A stretch of 64,000 bases of DNA. Origin: Odoribacter lunatus (GTDB lineage Bacteria > Bacteroidota > Bacteroidia > Bacteroidales > Marinifilaceae). Numbering within the stretch: the first letter of the stretch is position 1; every line of letters starts with the position of its first letter. The DNA lies in NCBI RefSeq assembly GCF_943193135.1, contig NZ_CALPCZ010000007.1, positions 1 through 64,000 on the forward strand, in the 5' to 3' direction. Below the pieces are notes generated by a model. That model did no database searches. It was not told the origin of the DNA and saw only the letters and a program-made list of their open reading frames with translations. Position numbers and translations under genes: made by a program. Shown piece by piece: positions 34,562 to 43,113 of the stretch.

Positions 34562-37500
34562 ATGAGCAACAAATTTCCCGAATACAAAGGTTTAAACCTA
34601 TCCCAAATCAACAAAGACATCCTCAAAGTCTGGGAGCAGAACAATACTTTCGAGATGAGTTTGAAAACCCGCGAAGGCCACCCCGCCTTCATCTTCTTTG
34701 AAGGACCGCCTTCCGCCAACGGGATGCCCGGCATACACCACGTCATGGCTCGTACGCTCAAAGATGTCATCTGCCGCTACAAAACCTTGCAGGGATTTCA
34801 GGTAGAACGCAAAGCCGGATGGGACACCCACGGGCTGCCTGTCGAACTCGGCGTTGAGAAAAAACTCGGCATTACCAAAGAAGCCATCGGCAAGACCATC
34901 AGTGTCGCCGATTACAACAAAGAATGCCGCTCCGACGTCATGAAATTCACCAAAGAATGGGAAGACCTCACTAAAAAAATGGGATACTGGGTTGATATGC
35001 AAAACCCTTACATCACATACGACAATCGCTACATCGAAACCCTTTGGTTCCTGTTGAAAAAACTATACGACAACGGATTTCTTTACAAAGGTTACACCAT
35101 ACAACCCTACTCACCGGCAGCCGGAACCGGTTTAAGTACCCACGAACTGAATCAGCCGGGCTGCTACCGTGACGTAAAAGACACCACGTGCGTTGCCCAA
35201 TTCAAAGTCATCCGCGACGAAAAATCCGAAAAGCTCTTCGCCGACAACGACGACGTTTACTTCATCGCCTGGACGACTACCCCGTGGACTCTGCCTTCCA
35301 ATACCGCGCTCGCAGTAGGTCCCAACATCACATACTACGTTGTAAAAACCTACAATCCTTATACCTATCAGCCCGTCACCGTCATTCTGGCAAAAGACCG
35401 CTTCACCGCCTATTTCAACCCGAAAGCCGAAGGCATCGCGCTAGCGGATTACAAAGAAGGCGACAAACTCATCCCCTACGTAAAAGTAGGTGAATTCAAA
35501 GGCACGGAACTCGAAGGAATCAGCTATGAGCAACTCCTGCCCTGGATGAAAGTGGACGGCAACGCCTTCCGCGTTATCCTCGGAGACTACGTAAGCACGG
35601 AAGACGGAACCGGAATCGTACACATCGCTCCCACCTTCGGAGCCGACGACGACCGCGTAGCCAAAATAGCCGGCATCGCTCCCATGCTTCTGACCGATAA
35701 AGACGGAAACAGACAGCCGATGGTAGACAAACAAGGACGCCTCTTCCGCCTAGAAGACCTCGACCCCGAATTTGTGCGCACACATGTAAACACAGACCTA
35801 TATAAAGAATACGCCGGGCGATTTGTCAAAAACGCTTACGACCCGACGCTGACCGAAGAGGATGCCACGCTCGACGTAGACCTCTCCGTCATGCTCAAAA
35901 AAGAAAACAAAGCCTTCAAAGTCGAAAAACACGTCCACAATTACCCGCACTGCTGGCGTACGGACAAACCCGTCCTATACTATCCGCTCGACTCCTGGTT
36001 TATCAAAACCACTGCCGTGCGCGACCGGATGATTGAACTCAATAAAACTATTAACTGGAAACCCACCAGCACCGGTGAAGGACGCTTCGGCAAATGGCTC
36101 GAAAACCTCGTAGACTGGAACCTCTCGCGTTCCCGCTACTGGGGGACACCACTGCCAATCTGGATTAGTGAAGACGGCAGCGAACAAAAGTGCATCGGTT
36201 CCGTCGCCGAACTGATTCAGGAAATCGAAAAATCGGTACAAGCCGGATTCATGAAAGAAAATCCGTACAAAAACTTTACCGTCGGCGACAACTCCAAAGA
36301 AAATTACGACCGAATCGACCTGCATCGCCCTTATGTAGACGACATCATCCTCGTCTCCTCCAAAGGCGAAAAAATGATACGCGAAAAAGACCTTATCGAC
36401 GTATGGTTTGACTCCGGAGCCATGCCCTACGCACAGCTCCACTACCCGTTCGAGCACAAAGAAGACATCGAAGCGCACCACCGCTTCCCTGCTGACTTTA
36501 TCGCCGAAGGCGTCGACCAAACACGCGGATGGTTCTTCACCCTCCACGCTATCGCCACCATGGCATTCGACTCAGTTGCCTTCAAAAATATCATCTCCAA
36601 CGGCCTCGTACTGGATGCCAAAGGAAACAAAATGTCCAAACGCCTGGGTAATGCCGTAGACCCCTTCGCTACTATTGAAGAGTTCGGCTCCGACCCTTTG
36701 CGGTGGTACATGATTACCAACGCGCAACCGTGGGATAACCTCAAATTCGACGTCGCCGGCGTAGACGAAGTAAAACGCAAATTCTTCGGAACCCTATACA
36801 ATACATACGGATTCTTCGCCCTCTACGCTAACGTAGACAACTTCCGCTACTCCGAAAAAGAAGTAGCCATCGAAGACCGACCGGAAATAGACCGCTGGAT
36901 TCTATCCCTGTTAAACTCATTAATCATAGAGGTTACCGAAGCATACGAAAAATACGAGCCTACCCGTGCAGGACGCGCCATTCAGGATTTCGTTATCGAA
37001 AACCTGTCCAATTGGTACGTACGCCTTTCCCGTAAAAGATACTGGGGAGGAGACTACTCACAGGACAAAATATCCGCTTACCAGACACTTTACACCTGTC
37101 TTGAAACGGTTGCCCTGTTATCCGCACCGATAGCACCTTTCTACATGGAACAGCTCTTCTGCGATCTGAACAGCGTCTCCGGCAAACATCAGGGAAGCGT
37201 TCATCTTGCCACATTCCCCATCGCCGACGAAAAGATGATAAATAAACAATTGGAAGAAAAGATGCAATTGGCACAACAAATCTCTTCCATGGTATTGGGC
37301 TTGCGAAGAAAAGTGCAAATCCGCGTACGCCAGCCGCTCAGCAAAATCATGATTCCGCTGATGAACGACCAGCTTAAGGAACAGATTGAAGCCGTTAAAA
37401 ATATCATCCTGTCGGAAATCAATGTAAAAGAAATCGAATACATCACCGATACCACGGGCGTGCTGATTAAGAAGATTAAACCTAATTTCAAAACTCTGGG

Positions 37501-37987
37501 ACCCCTATACGGGAAATACATGAAGCAAATTTCCACCGCTTTCTCGGAAATGAACCAAACGGACATCTTCCAATTCGAGAAAAACGGAGAATACATCATT
37601 AATCTCGGAGAAGAAACCATTACTTTAGGGCTTGAAGACGCCGAAATCATATCGGAAGATATTCCCGGCTGGTTAGTTGCTAACGAAGGCAAAGTAACCG
37701 TTGCCCTCGATATTAACATCACCCAGGAGTTAAAAGAAGAAGGTATCGCACGGGAATTTATCAACCGCATCCAAAACCTGCGGAAGGAAAGCGATTTCGA
37801 CGTTACCGATAAAATCAATCTCTATATCGGCAGACATCCGGAGATCGACGAAGCCATTGAACACTTCTCCGCTTACATTGCCAGCCAGGTACTCGCGGAA
37901 AATATCGAATTGGCCGACCGTATCGAAAACGGGAAAGAAGTGGAAATTGATGAAATCAAAACCCTAATAAAAATTGAAAAACTGTAA
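34562..37987 (+). CDS. ileS: isoleucyl-tRNA synthetase, IleRS2-like with GIHH motif
   Basis: This class I synthetase charges tRNA(Ile). ATG 34562 (MSNKFPEYKGLNLSQ) gives 1,141 residues, longer than E. coli IleRS (about 940) and in keeping with the eukaryote-like IleRS2 group. The Rossmann HIGH motif region reads PSANGMPGIHHVMAR (residues 50-64). GIHH at residues 57-60 stands where HIGH is expected, so the first and third residues are exchanged. The KMSKS loop is intact (GNKMSKRLGNAVDPF). The editing domain contains WTTTPWTLPSN. This altered motif has been reported in IleRS2 enzymes that are hyper-resistant to mupirocin. Confidence 0.95.
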   Translation: MSNKFPEYKGLNLSQINKDILKVWEQNNTFEMSLKTREGHPAFIFFEGPPSANGMPGIHHVMARTLKDVICRYKTLQGFQVERKAGWDTHGLPVELGVEKKLGITKEAIGKTISVADYNKECRSDVMKFTKEWEDLTKKMGYWVDMQNPYITYDNRYIETLWFLLKKLYDNGFLYKGYTIQPYSPAAGTGLSTHELNQPGCYRDVKDTTCVAQFKVIRDEKSEKLFADNDDVYFIAWTTTPWTLPSNTALAVGPNITYYVVKTYNPYTYQPVTVILAKDRFTAYFNPKAEGIALADYKEGDKLIPYVKVGEFKGTELEGISYEQLLPWMKVDGNAFRVILGDYVSTEDGTGIVHIAPTFGADDDRVAKIAGIAPMLLTDKDGNRQPMVDKQGRLFRLEDLDPEFVRTHVNTDLYKEYAGRFVKNAYDPTLTEEDATLDVDLSVMLKKENKAFKVEKHVHNYPHCWRTDKPVLYYPLDSWFIKTTAVRDRMIELNKTINWKPTSTGEGRFGKWLENLVDWNLSRSRYWGTPLPIWISEDGSEQKCIGSVAELIQEIEKSVQAGFMKENPYKNFTVGDNSKENYDRIDLHRPYVDDIILVSSKGEKMIREKDLIDVWFDSGAMPYAQLHYPFEHKEDIEAHHRFPADFIAEGVDQTRGWFFTLHAIATMAFDSVAFKNIISNGLVLDAKGNKMSKRLGNAVDPFATIEEFGSDPLRWYMITNAQPWDNLKFDVAGVDEVKRKFFGTLYNTYGFFALYANVDNFRYSEKEVAIEDRPEIDRWILSLLNSLIIEVTEAYEKYEPTRAGRAIQDFVIENLSNWYVRLSRKRYWGGDYSQDKISAYQTLYTCLETVALLSAPIAPFYMEQLFCDLNSVSGKHQGSVHLATFPIADEKMINKQLEEKMQLAQQISSMVLGLRRKVQIRVRQPLSKIMIPLMNDQLKEQIEAVKNIILSEINVKEIEYITDTTGVLIKKIKPNFKTLGPLYGKYMKQISTAFSEMNQTDIFQFEKNGEYIINLGEETITLGLEDAEIISEDIPGWLVANEGKVTVALDINITQELKEEGIAREFINRIQNLRKESDFDVTDKINLYIGRHPEIDEAIEHFSAYIASQVLAENIELADRIENGKEVEIDEIKTLIKIEKL

Positions 37988-38040
37988 CTTAGCCATGCCA
38001 AAAAGAGTATGAGTTACACATCAACAATACACTAAAAACT

Positions 38041-38421
38041 ATGTCAGAAAAAACAAGATATTCAGATGAAGAGCTTCAGGAATTCAAAGAATTGATTCTT
38101 GAAAAGCTCGAAAAAGCCAGAAGAGACTACGATACGTTGAAAGCGACTCTCTCCGGAAGCGACGGAAACGACATCGCAGACACGTCTCCCACGTTCAAAG
38201 TACTGGAAGAAGGAGCTTCCGTCCTCTCTAAAGAAGAAGCGGGACGTCTGGCACAAAGACAAGCTAAATTTATTTCACACTTGGAAGCTGCATTGGTCAG
38301 AGTGGAAAATAAAACCTACGGGATATGCCGGGCAACGGGAAAACTTATCTCCAAAGAGAGATTGCGTGCCGTTCCCCACGCAACCCTCAGTATGGAAGCA
38401 AAAGAAGGAAATAACGCATGA
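38041..38421 (+). CDS. DksA/TraR-family protein without zinc-finger cysteines
   Basis: This is a 126-residue protein with the DksA/TraR arrangement: an N-terminal coiled coil (about residues 8-80) and a compact C-terminal region (TYGICRATGKLISKERLRAVPHATLSMEAK). The region that normally carries four zinc-binding cysteines has only one (GIC), so the fold must be held without zinc. DksA binds the RNA polymerase secondary channel and modulates initiation together with ppGpp. This lineage-specific form is common in Bacteroidota and its activity is inferred only from the fold. Its stop codon overlaps the lspA start (ATGA). Confidence 0.88.
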   Translation: MSEKTRYSDEELQEFKELILEKLEKARRDYDTLKATLSGSDGNDIADTSPTFKVLEEGASVLSKEEAGRLAQRQAKFISHLEAALVRVENKTYGICRATGKLISKERLRAVPHATLSMEAKEGNNA

Positions 38422-39035
38422 GCTTACGGAATAAACTGTGCTTTTTTATCCTCGGTCTACTCATCCTCGACCAAGTCGTTAAAATTTGGATAAAGACACA
38501 CATGATGATTGGAGACGAAATCAATGTGTTGGGTGATTGGTTTAAAATCCATTTCATTGAAAACAACGGCATGGCTTTCGGCATGGGGTCCGAAAACGGG
38601 AAATTCGGAAAAATCCTGCTCAGCGTCTTTCGCATCGGAGCTGTCGCCGCCATCGGCTGGTACATCTCTAAACTCCTGAAAGATAAAGCCCCTGTCGGAG
38701 TTATTTTCTCCTTTGCGCTCATCTTTTGCGGCGCTATCGGGAATATCTTCGACAGTATGTTTTACGGACTTCTTTTCAACGACAGCAATATGCAAATTGC
38801 CACATTTCTCCCCGAAGACGGCGGATATGCCCCTTTTCTGCAAGGCAAAGTTGTAGATATGCTCTACTTTCCCCTCTTTACGGGATTCATGCCGGACTGG
38901 GTTCCCATTTGGGGAGGAGAGTACTGTGAATTTTTTCGTCCTGTATTCAACCTCGCCGATTCATATATTACCATCGGCGTAATATTACTTATCCTCTTTC
39001 ACAGAAGTTTCTTTTCCGATAAAAAAGAGGTATGA
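38418..39035 (+). CDS. lspA: lipoprotein signal peptidase (signal peptidase II)
   Basis: This membrane aspartyl protease cleaves lipoprotein signal peptides after lipid modification. The 205-residue protein has four hydrophobic helices and the family motifs, including IENNGMAFGM and the two Asp-bearing segments GAIGNIFDSMFYG (catalytic Asp near residue 114) and PVFNLADSYITIG (near residue 177). It is longer than E. coli LspA (164), with an insertion between the motifs that is common in Bacteroidota. It is translationally coupled to the DksA-like gene. Confidence 0.94.
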   Translation: MSLRNKLCFFILGLLILDQVVKIWIKTHMMIGDEINVLGDWFKIHFIENNGMAFGMGSENGKFGKILLSVFRIGAVAAIGWYISKLLKDKAPVGVIFSFALIFCGAIGNIFDSMFYGLLFNDSNMQIATFLPEDGGYAPFLQGKVVDMLYFPLFTGFMPDWVPIWGGEYCEFFRPVFNLADSYITIGVILLILFHRSFFSDKKEV

Positions 39036-39152
39036 GATATTCCGTAACATCCGGTCTGCCTGGAATAAATTAATACAGGTATTATTTCTGCTTCCATGAT
39101 ACCATCCCGCAACGCCACCGCATTCCGTGTTTGTCCTCATTACGGGAAAAAA

Positions 39153-39845
39153 TTACCCCGCGAGTGATTTCAAATAAGCATCATACATATCCAGTATCCA
39201 AGCCACATCTGTTTTGGCTTCTTTTTTATGCTCCTTGCCTTCCACTCCTTTAAACCAATTTTTATAATACTCTTTCAAGCCCGGCTTTTTGTCTTTCAAC
39301 AAGACACTGTTTACCAGCATATAAGTATATACAATATCTCCCTCTTCTCCTTCATCATGGAAACGGATTCCATAATAAGTTCTTAACGTACGCCGAGTTC
39401 CTCTTCCGTCTGTGGTGACATCCCAGGCTTTCCACCAATATACGGTGGCGTTTTCTCCTACTTTTTCCACACACATCAAGCGCCGAACCGTATTGTAACG
39501 ATTTGCGATAGAGGGCAAAGCAAGTTGATGCGCTTCCCAGCGGATACCGTCCGGATTATCCTCGTATTTTTCCGTATAGTCGATACTTTGCACATCATCG
39601 GCCGTATATTTCAACGTCTCTTTGGCATCTGGAGTGGGAGTCATCTTAAATGAATAATTACTCTTTTTGAAATGGGAAGATTCAGCATGCCATCCTCTTT
39701 TCACGTATCCTTCGACTTTCTCACCTGAAGTCAATGTTACAATAACATGCCGATATTCCTGGTCTTTCGTTTTTTGAGCATCAGCCTGACGCGTTCCACC
39801 CAATATACTCAAGGCAAGCACACTCCAAAATAAAACACTTTTCAT
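39153..39845 (-). CDS. secreted protein of unknown function (tandem member 2)
   Basis: This is a 230-residue protein with a signal peptide (LFWSVLALSILGGTRQADAQ), probably periplasmic or surface-located. The mature part starts with a short beta motif (VIVTLTSGEKVEGYVKRG) also seen in the upstream neighbour (VIYLKNGRTVEFKGRD). It then has a segment ending in a VQSIDY strand that parallels VDSVICW in the neighbour. No catalytic motif was seen. The pair look like diverged relatives encoded 22 bases apart. Confidence 0.65.
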   Translation of the reverse strand: MKSVLFWSVLALSILGGTRQADAQKTKDQEYRHVIVTLTSGEKVEGYVKRGWHAESSHFKKSNYSFKMTPTPDAKETLKYTADDVQSIDYTEKYEDNPDGIRWEAHQLALPSIANRYNTVRRLMCVEKVGENATVYWWKAWDVTTDGRGTRRTLRTYYGIRFHDEGEEGDIVYTYMLVNSVLLKDKKPGLKEYYKNWFKGVEGKEHKKEAKTDVAWILDMYDAYLKSLAG

Positions 39846-39867
39846 CGTTATATATTTAAATGATTAA

Positions 39868-40482
39868 TTAATTCCGTGGTCTATACTCCCTCAATAACAA
39901 AACAGTTTTTCCCTGCCATGTATCGGAACGGCGAATACTCTCACACAATTCCGCATCATCAGAAACATAGTAACAAAGTTTCTCGCGAAAAGTTTTTCCC
40001 GTCCTGGATTTGGTCTTCCCAAGAAAATAATATTCATTTTCTCCCTGCTTCCGTAAATAATATTTGACTTTCGACCGACTGAAAATACCACGTCTCTGAT
40101 AGATATTAATCCCTCCGTTCGTAGCTACACCATAGCCCTTTTTAGAATATATATAGGCAGCAATATATGGTGTTTCAAAATAGATCCACATCCACCCGAC
40201 CGAAGAGGTAGGAAGAAATTTCCGTCGATATTCCGGCGTCCGTGCATGCCAACAAATGACCGAATCTACTTCTTCGATCGGATACACTTCTTTCTGTTTT
40301 GTTTTGGCAAAGGCATCACGCATCCCTTTTATATCCCGATGTTTCCGAGGGATATCAAGCCTATCGCGTCCTTTAAATTCGACAGTTCTCCCATTTTTCA
40401 AATAAATGACTCCTTCAACCAAGGAAGTTGCCCGCACCGGATACATCACGACACACAGTAAAATTAAGAATATAAACTTCAT
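39868..40482 (-). CDS. secreted protein of unknown function (tandem member 1)
   Basis: This is a 204-residue protein with a signal peptide (FIFLILLCVVMYPVRA). The mature part opens with the same beta motif as its downstream neighbour and is rich in Arg, Lys and Tyr (KVKYYLRKQGENEYYFLG), giving a basic protein. No enzyme motif was seen. A TATTTTTG at 40505-40512 on the minus strand is a possible -7 box. The two genes are isolated between lspA and topA. Confidence 0.65.
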   Translation of the reverse strand: MKFIFLILLCVVMYPVRATSLVEGVIYLKNGRTVEFKGRDRLDIPRKHRDIKGMRDAFAKTKQKEVYPIEEVDSVICWHARTPEYRRKFLPTSSVGWMWIYFETPYIAAYIYSKKGYGVATNGGINIYQRRGIFSRSKVKYYLRKQGENEYYFLGKTKSRTGKTFREKLCYYVSDDAELCESIRRSDTWQGKTVLLLREYRPRN

Positions 40483-40649
40483 TTAACGTTCAATAAAATA
40501 TTTTCAAAAATAAAAATTTACTCCCAAAAACATCCGTTTTTATTGTTTTTTCATCATTCCCCTTTTATTTTCAATGTCTTTATAAGCCTTCATCTGCCAA
40601 ATAAAAAAGTGAAAATCCAACCTATGATAAAAGTTTAAAGTTTTTTTCG

Positions 40650-40657
40650 TAGGTTTG
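40650..40657 (+). promoter_or_regulatory. -7 box for topA
   Basis: TAGGTTTG matches TAnnTTTG, 24 bases before the topA start. The -33 region has no TTTG at correct spacing. Confidence 0.4.
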
Positions 40658-40681
40658 CACCCTGATTTTGATAAAAATATA

Positions 40682-42991
40682 ATGATAGAGAACTTAGTAA
40701 TCGTAGAGTCTCCGGCAAAAGCCAAAACAATCGAACGTTTTTTGGGTAAAGATTATACAGTTAAATCTAGTTTCGGACACATTCGAGATTTGGAGAAAAA
40801 AGATCTCGGTATCGATATTGAGCATAATTTCCAACCTAAATATGAAATTTCCTCCGATAAGAAAGCCGTAGTGAAGGAGCTGAAAGCATTAGCAAAGGAA
40901 GCAAAAATGGTATGGCTCGCATCCGATGAGGACCGGGAAGGAGAAGCAATCGCATGGCATCTTTTTGAAGTATTGAATTTGAAAGCGGAAAATACAAAGC
41001 GTATTGTATTCCACGAAATTACAAAAGACGCTATCTTAAATGCTATCAAGAATCCCCGGACAATTGACCAAAATCTCGTAAATGCCCAACAAGCTCGTCG
41101 AGTATTAGACCGTTTGGTCGGTTTTGAAGTTTCTCCGGTATTATGGAAGAAAGTAAAACCTGCACTTTCCGCCGGTCGAGTACAATCTGTTGCCGTTAAA
41201 CTAATTGTTGAAAGAGAACGGGAAATAAATGCTTTTAAGGAACAACTATATTATAAGGTTGTCGGACACTTTGAAACTCTTCAAGAAAAAGCCGGATTCA
41301 AGGCAGAAGTAGAAGAAAGATTTACTGATAAAGCAACCATGTTGCAATTTCTTGAGATTTGTAAAAACGCAACGTTCACAATCAGCAATATTGAGAAAAA
41401 ACCTGTTGTGCGCAAACCTGCACCTCCTTTTACAACATCAACACTTCAACAAGAGGCTTCACGCAAACTGGGTTTCTCTGTTTCCCAAACAATGTCAGTA
41501 GCACAAAAGTTATATGAACACGGACATATTACTTATATGAGAACGGATTCTGTAAATTTATCCGCATTGGCCGTGAAAAGTGCAAAGGCCGTTATCTGTC
41601 AAACGCTAGGGGAAAAATATTCCAAATCACGCAATTTTACCACCCACACCAAAGGTGCACAAGAAGCCCATGAAGCTATCCGACCGACGTATATGGATAA
41701 GACTGATATTGAAGGCGACCGGAATGAAAAATTACTATATGATTTGATTTATAAACGGACGTTGGCTTCACAAATGTCGGATGCAGAATTGGAGAAGACC
41801 AGTATTACAATTGATGTTTCCGGTTCTTCCATTTCTTTTGTCGCAACAGGAGAAATTATCATTTTTGACGGTTTTCTAAAAGTATATAAAGAATCGCACG
41901 ACGATGAACACGATGACGAGAATGCCGATTTGCTTCCTCCGATACAAAAGAATGACCAAGTAAAAAGGAAACGCATTTTGGCCACAGAACAATATACATT
42001 GCATCCCCCTCGCTACACGGAAGCAAGCCTTGTAAAGAAAATGGAGACATTAGGTATCGGTCGTCCTTCTACATATGCCCCCACAATTACAACAATTCAA
42101 AACAGAGGATATATTTTAAAGGAATCTCGTGAAGGAGTTGAAAGAAAGACTGAGGTCGTTGAGTTAAAAGGCAATGATATAAAATCTTCTTTTTTAAAAA
42201 AGAACTTTGGTGCTGAAAAGAAAAAATTATTTCCTTCGGATATGGGTATGGTTGTTACTGATTTTTTATCCGCCCATTTTACCAATATAATGGATTATAA
42301 TTTCACAGCTAAAGCGGAAGAAGCATTGGATAATATTGCCGAGGGAGATATCGAATGGCAAAAGATGATTGGACAATTCTATCAACCTTTCCATGAAAAT
42401 GTGGAACTTACTCTAAAAAATTCCGAAAGGAATAGCGGAGAACGTATTTTAGGAGAAGATCCCAAATCAGGAGAAAAAGTAAGTGTCCGCATCGGACGTT
42501 TTGGCCCCATGGCACAAATCGGAGAAGGAGAAACTGCCCGTTACGCAGGATTACGCAAAGGTCAGTTGATGGAGACCATTACGTTGGAAGAAACTTTGGA
42601 ATTATTTAAATTCCCTAGAAAATTGGGTACTTACGAAGACAAAGAAGTTAGCGTAGGTATCGGACGTTTCGGGCCATATATCAAACACAATAATAGTTTC
42701 GTTTCTCTGAAAAAAGGAGAAGATGAACCGGGAACAATTACGTTGGAGACAGCCATCTTGAGAATTGAAGAAAAACGAGAAAGCGACCGAAATAAATTGA
42801 TTAAGTCTTTTGATAACGGAATTCAAGTACTTAACGGACGTTTTGGCCCTTATATCGCTTACAATAAAAAAAACTTCAAAATCCCTAAGACACAAAAGGC
42901 AGAAGAATTGACTTTGGAAGCGTGTATGATTATTATTGAAAAAGAAGATTCAAAGAAAAAAACAACTAAGAAAACAACAAAAAAGAGTTAA
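40682..42991 (+). CDS. topA: DNA topoisomerase I
   Basis: This type IA topoisomerase relaxes negative supercoils. ATG 40682 (MIENLVIVESPAKAKTIERFLG) gives 769 residues. Visible features are the Toprim domain (VESPAKAKT; SDEDREGEAIAWHL, the DxE metal site), the active-site Tyr in GHITYMRTDSVNLS, and GRPSTYAPTI. Instead of C-terminal zinc fingers it has two or three copies of a repeat with IGRFGP/NGRFGPYI (about residues 600-730), then a Lys/Thr-rich tail (KKTTKKTTKKS). Codon use is AT-rich compared with the cobalamin genes. Confidence 0.96.
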   Translation: MIENLVIVESPAKAKTIERFLGKDYTVKSSFGHIRDLEKKDLGIDIEHNFQPKYEISSDKKAVVKELKALAKEAKMVWLASDEDREGEAIAWHLFEVLNLKAENTKRIVFHEITKDAILNAIKNPRTIDQNLVNAQQARRVLDRLVGFEVSPVLWKKVKPALSAGRVQSVAVKLIVEREREINAFKEQLYYKVVGHFETLQEKAGFKAEVEERFTDKATMLQFLEICKNATFTISNIEKKPVVRKPAPPFTTSTLQQEASRKLGFSVSQTMSVAQKLYEHGHITYMRTDSVNLSALAVKSAKAVICQTLGEKYSKSRNFTTHTKGAQEAHEAIRPTYMDKTDIEGDRNEKLLYDLIYKRTLASQMSDAELEKTSITIDVSGSSISFVATGEIIIFDGFLKVYKESHDDEHDDENADLLPPIQKNDQVKRKRILATEQYTLHPPRYTEASLVKKMETLGIGRPSTYAPTITTIQNRGYILKESREGVERKTEVVELKGNDIKSSFLKKNFGAEKKKLFPSDMGMVVTDFLSAHFTNIMDYNFTAKAEEALDNIAEGDIEWQKMIGQFYQPFHENVELTLKNSERNSGERILGEDPKSGEKVSVRIGRFGPMAQIGEGETARYAGLRKGQLMETITLEETLELFKFPRKLGTYEDKEVSVGIGRFGPYIKHNNSFVSLKKGEDEPGTITLETAILRIEEKRESDRNKLIKSFDNGIQVLNGRFGPYIAYNKKNFKIPKTQKAEELTLEACMIIIEKEDSKKKTTKKTTKKS

Positions 42992-43113
42992 GAGAATATG
43001 GGAGCAGGAAACTCTCTTGAGAATTAAACGCAAATATTTGCAAAACAGTATAGCATTCCCTATCTTCGTACACTCAAATTTTCAACTAAGAAACATTAAA
43101 ATTTTTATCATAA

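Noticed and set aside
40540-40725. 61-residue minus-strand open frame before topA
   Set aside because: It covers the topA promoter and start region and has no protein-like features or ribosome start context.
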